From: Peptococcaceae bacterium BRH_c23
Lineage (GTDB): Bacteria; Bacillota_B; Desulfitobacteriia; Desulfitobacteriales; Desulfitobacteriaceae
DNA length: 6,680 bases
Direction of reading: 5' to 3'
Assembly: GCA_000961805.1 (NCBI GenBank)
Contig: LADV01000286.1
Span: forward strand, 1-6,680
Numbering within the stretch: the first letter of the stretch is position 1; every line of letters begins with the position of its first letter. The notes under the pieces are model-generated. The model had not been told where the DNA came from, made no database searches, and saw only the letters and a list, made by a program, of their open reading frames with translations. The position numbers were made by a program, and so were the translations under genes. This document shows positions 6,152-6,680 of the stretch, one piece after another.

Positions 6152-6680
6152 CTAAGCCTTTCGGACAATGTGGAATGGAAAGCCAGTGATCCTGCATATT
6201 TGCCGCAGGCTTAATCCATCATTTCTTAAACGACTCAATATTTTGTTTCGTGCATCCTGGTCCATCTTCTGTAAAGCCGTTACTGGTTTACCTTTCATTA
6301 TTCTCTTGGTGATTTCATATGCTTCGCTTTCGCTGATTCGTTTGGTCTTATCGCAATCCAGGCAGTGGTCTTCGTTACCCTCTTCTGTGAATTTTTTAAG
6401 TCCTTCAATTGCTTTTTTCTTTTCATTATGTACAATGCTTAAGATTAGACTGGTATCAGGAAATGTGGCAGTATTTCGATCCGCTTTGTAATAAGCAGTG
6501 CAGCTGCTCCATTCATATTCCTCTGGTTTGCTGATGATGGATGCTTTGACGGGATTTTTGTGGATGTAGCGAATGACTGTCAGTAGGTATCCGTCGTCCT
6601 CCACGCATTCACTCTTAAATCGATCTTGAAACACGTGTCCAATTCTTTCGTATTTCCAGTTGTACCAGTAAGCGTAACTT
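6152..6680 (-). CDS. REP-associated tyrosine transposase (RAYT, Y1/HUH type), 5' end outside the window
   Basis: Only the C-terminal 175 residues are visible; the gene continues past the right edge. RAYTs are single-strand DNA transposases of the IS200/IS605 (Y1, HUH) superfamily that act on palindromic REP repeats in the same genome. Seen here: the family hallmark YERIGHVFQDRFKSE, then RYIHKNPVKASI with the tyrosine that is probably the catalytic nucleophile, then EEYEWSSCTAYY. The last part (residues ISESEAYEITKRI onward, ending LRNDGLSLRQICRITGF) looks like a C-terminal helix-turn-helix used by Firmicutes members. The HUH metal-binding motif lies upstream and cannot be checked. The GTG at 6634 is an internal codon because the conserved reading continues to the edge. 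The visible frame has no break, so it may be active. The repeat cluster at its 3' end is the likely substrate. Confidence 0.9.
   Translation of the reverse strand, partial: SYAYWYNWKYERIGHVFQDRFKSECVEDDGYLLTVIRYIHKNPVKASIISKPEEYEWSSCTAYYKADRNTATFPDTSLILSIVHNEKKKAIEGLKKFTEEGNEDHCLDCDKTKRISESEAYEITKRIMKGKPVTALQKMDQDARNKILSRLRNDGLSLRQICRITGFPFHIVRKA

Noticed and set aside
6168..6491. Plus-strand open frame of 107 residues
   Set aside because: Antisense to the RAYT gene, whose conserved motifs are clear.

Overview
The window looks like a Gram-positive anaerobe of the class Clostridia, probably from the Desulfosporosinus/Desulfitobacterium side of the Peptococcaceae. This is an inference from three things: a surface protein with Clostridia-type cell wall-binding 2 (CWB2) repeats, a short folate-independent MetE-like protein, and a RAYT transposase with GGGACGG/GTGTC-type repeats. 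No rRNA or marker gene is present to confirm it. All four genes or gene remnants lie on the minus strand.

Layout from left to right. Positions 1-314 contain no credible gene. They hold a short repeat with an AACCGTCCCC core, a strong GC-rich hairpin followed by T's (terminator), and a tandem array of a 20-bp unit directly behind the big surface gene. Positions 315-4160 encode a 1281-residue secreted protein: signal peptide, three CWB2 repeats, a beta-solenoid-like region, a Gly/Pro/Ser linker, Ig/fibronectin-like regions and two C-terminal beta-sandwich repeats. Positions 4161-4558 are intergenic, with a good ribosome binding site, a perfect 26-bp palindrome in the surface-gene leader, and a terminator for the next gene. 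Positions 4559-5623 encode a stand-alone MetE/UROD-fold methyltransferase (core-MetE type). Its promoter has its -10 box inside the loop of a perfect inverted repeat. Positions 5805-6083 encode a small membrane protein or the 3' remnant of one. It abuts a GACACAAG/GGGGACGG repeat cluster (6084-6146), which lies immediately 3' of a RAYT (REP-associated tyrosine transposase) gene that runs off the right edge (6152-6680).

The genes do not form an obvious pathway. The surface protein and the methyltransferase appear to be separate transcription units, each with its own control signals. The coherent theme is the repeats: three non-coding places (about 45-64, 232-307 and 6084-6146) carry variants of the same CAAgGGGACGGTT-like core, one of them beside a RAYT. 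That pattern fits a RAYT-driven repeat family colonising intergenic ends. I see no clearly new multi-gene system. The best leads are this repeat family, the operator-like inverted repeat on the methyltransferase promoter, and the leader palindrome of the surface-protein gene.
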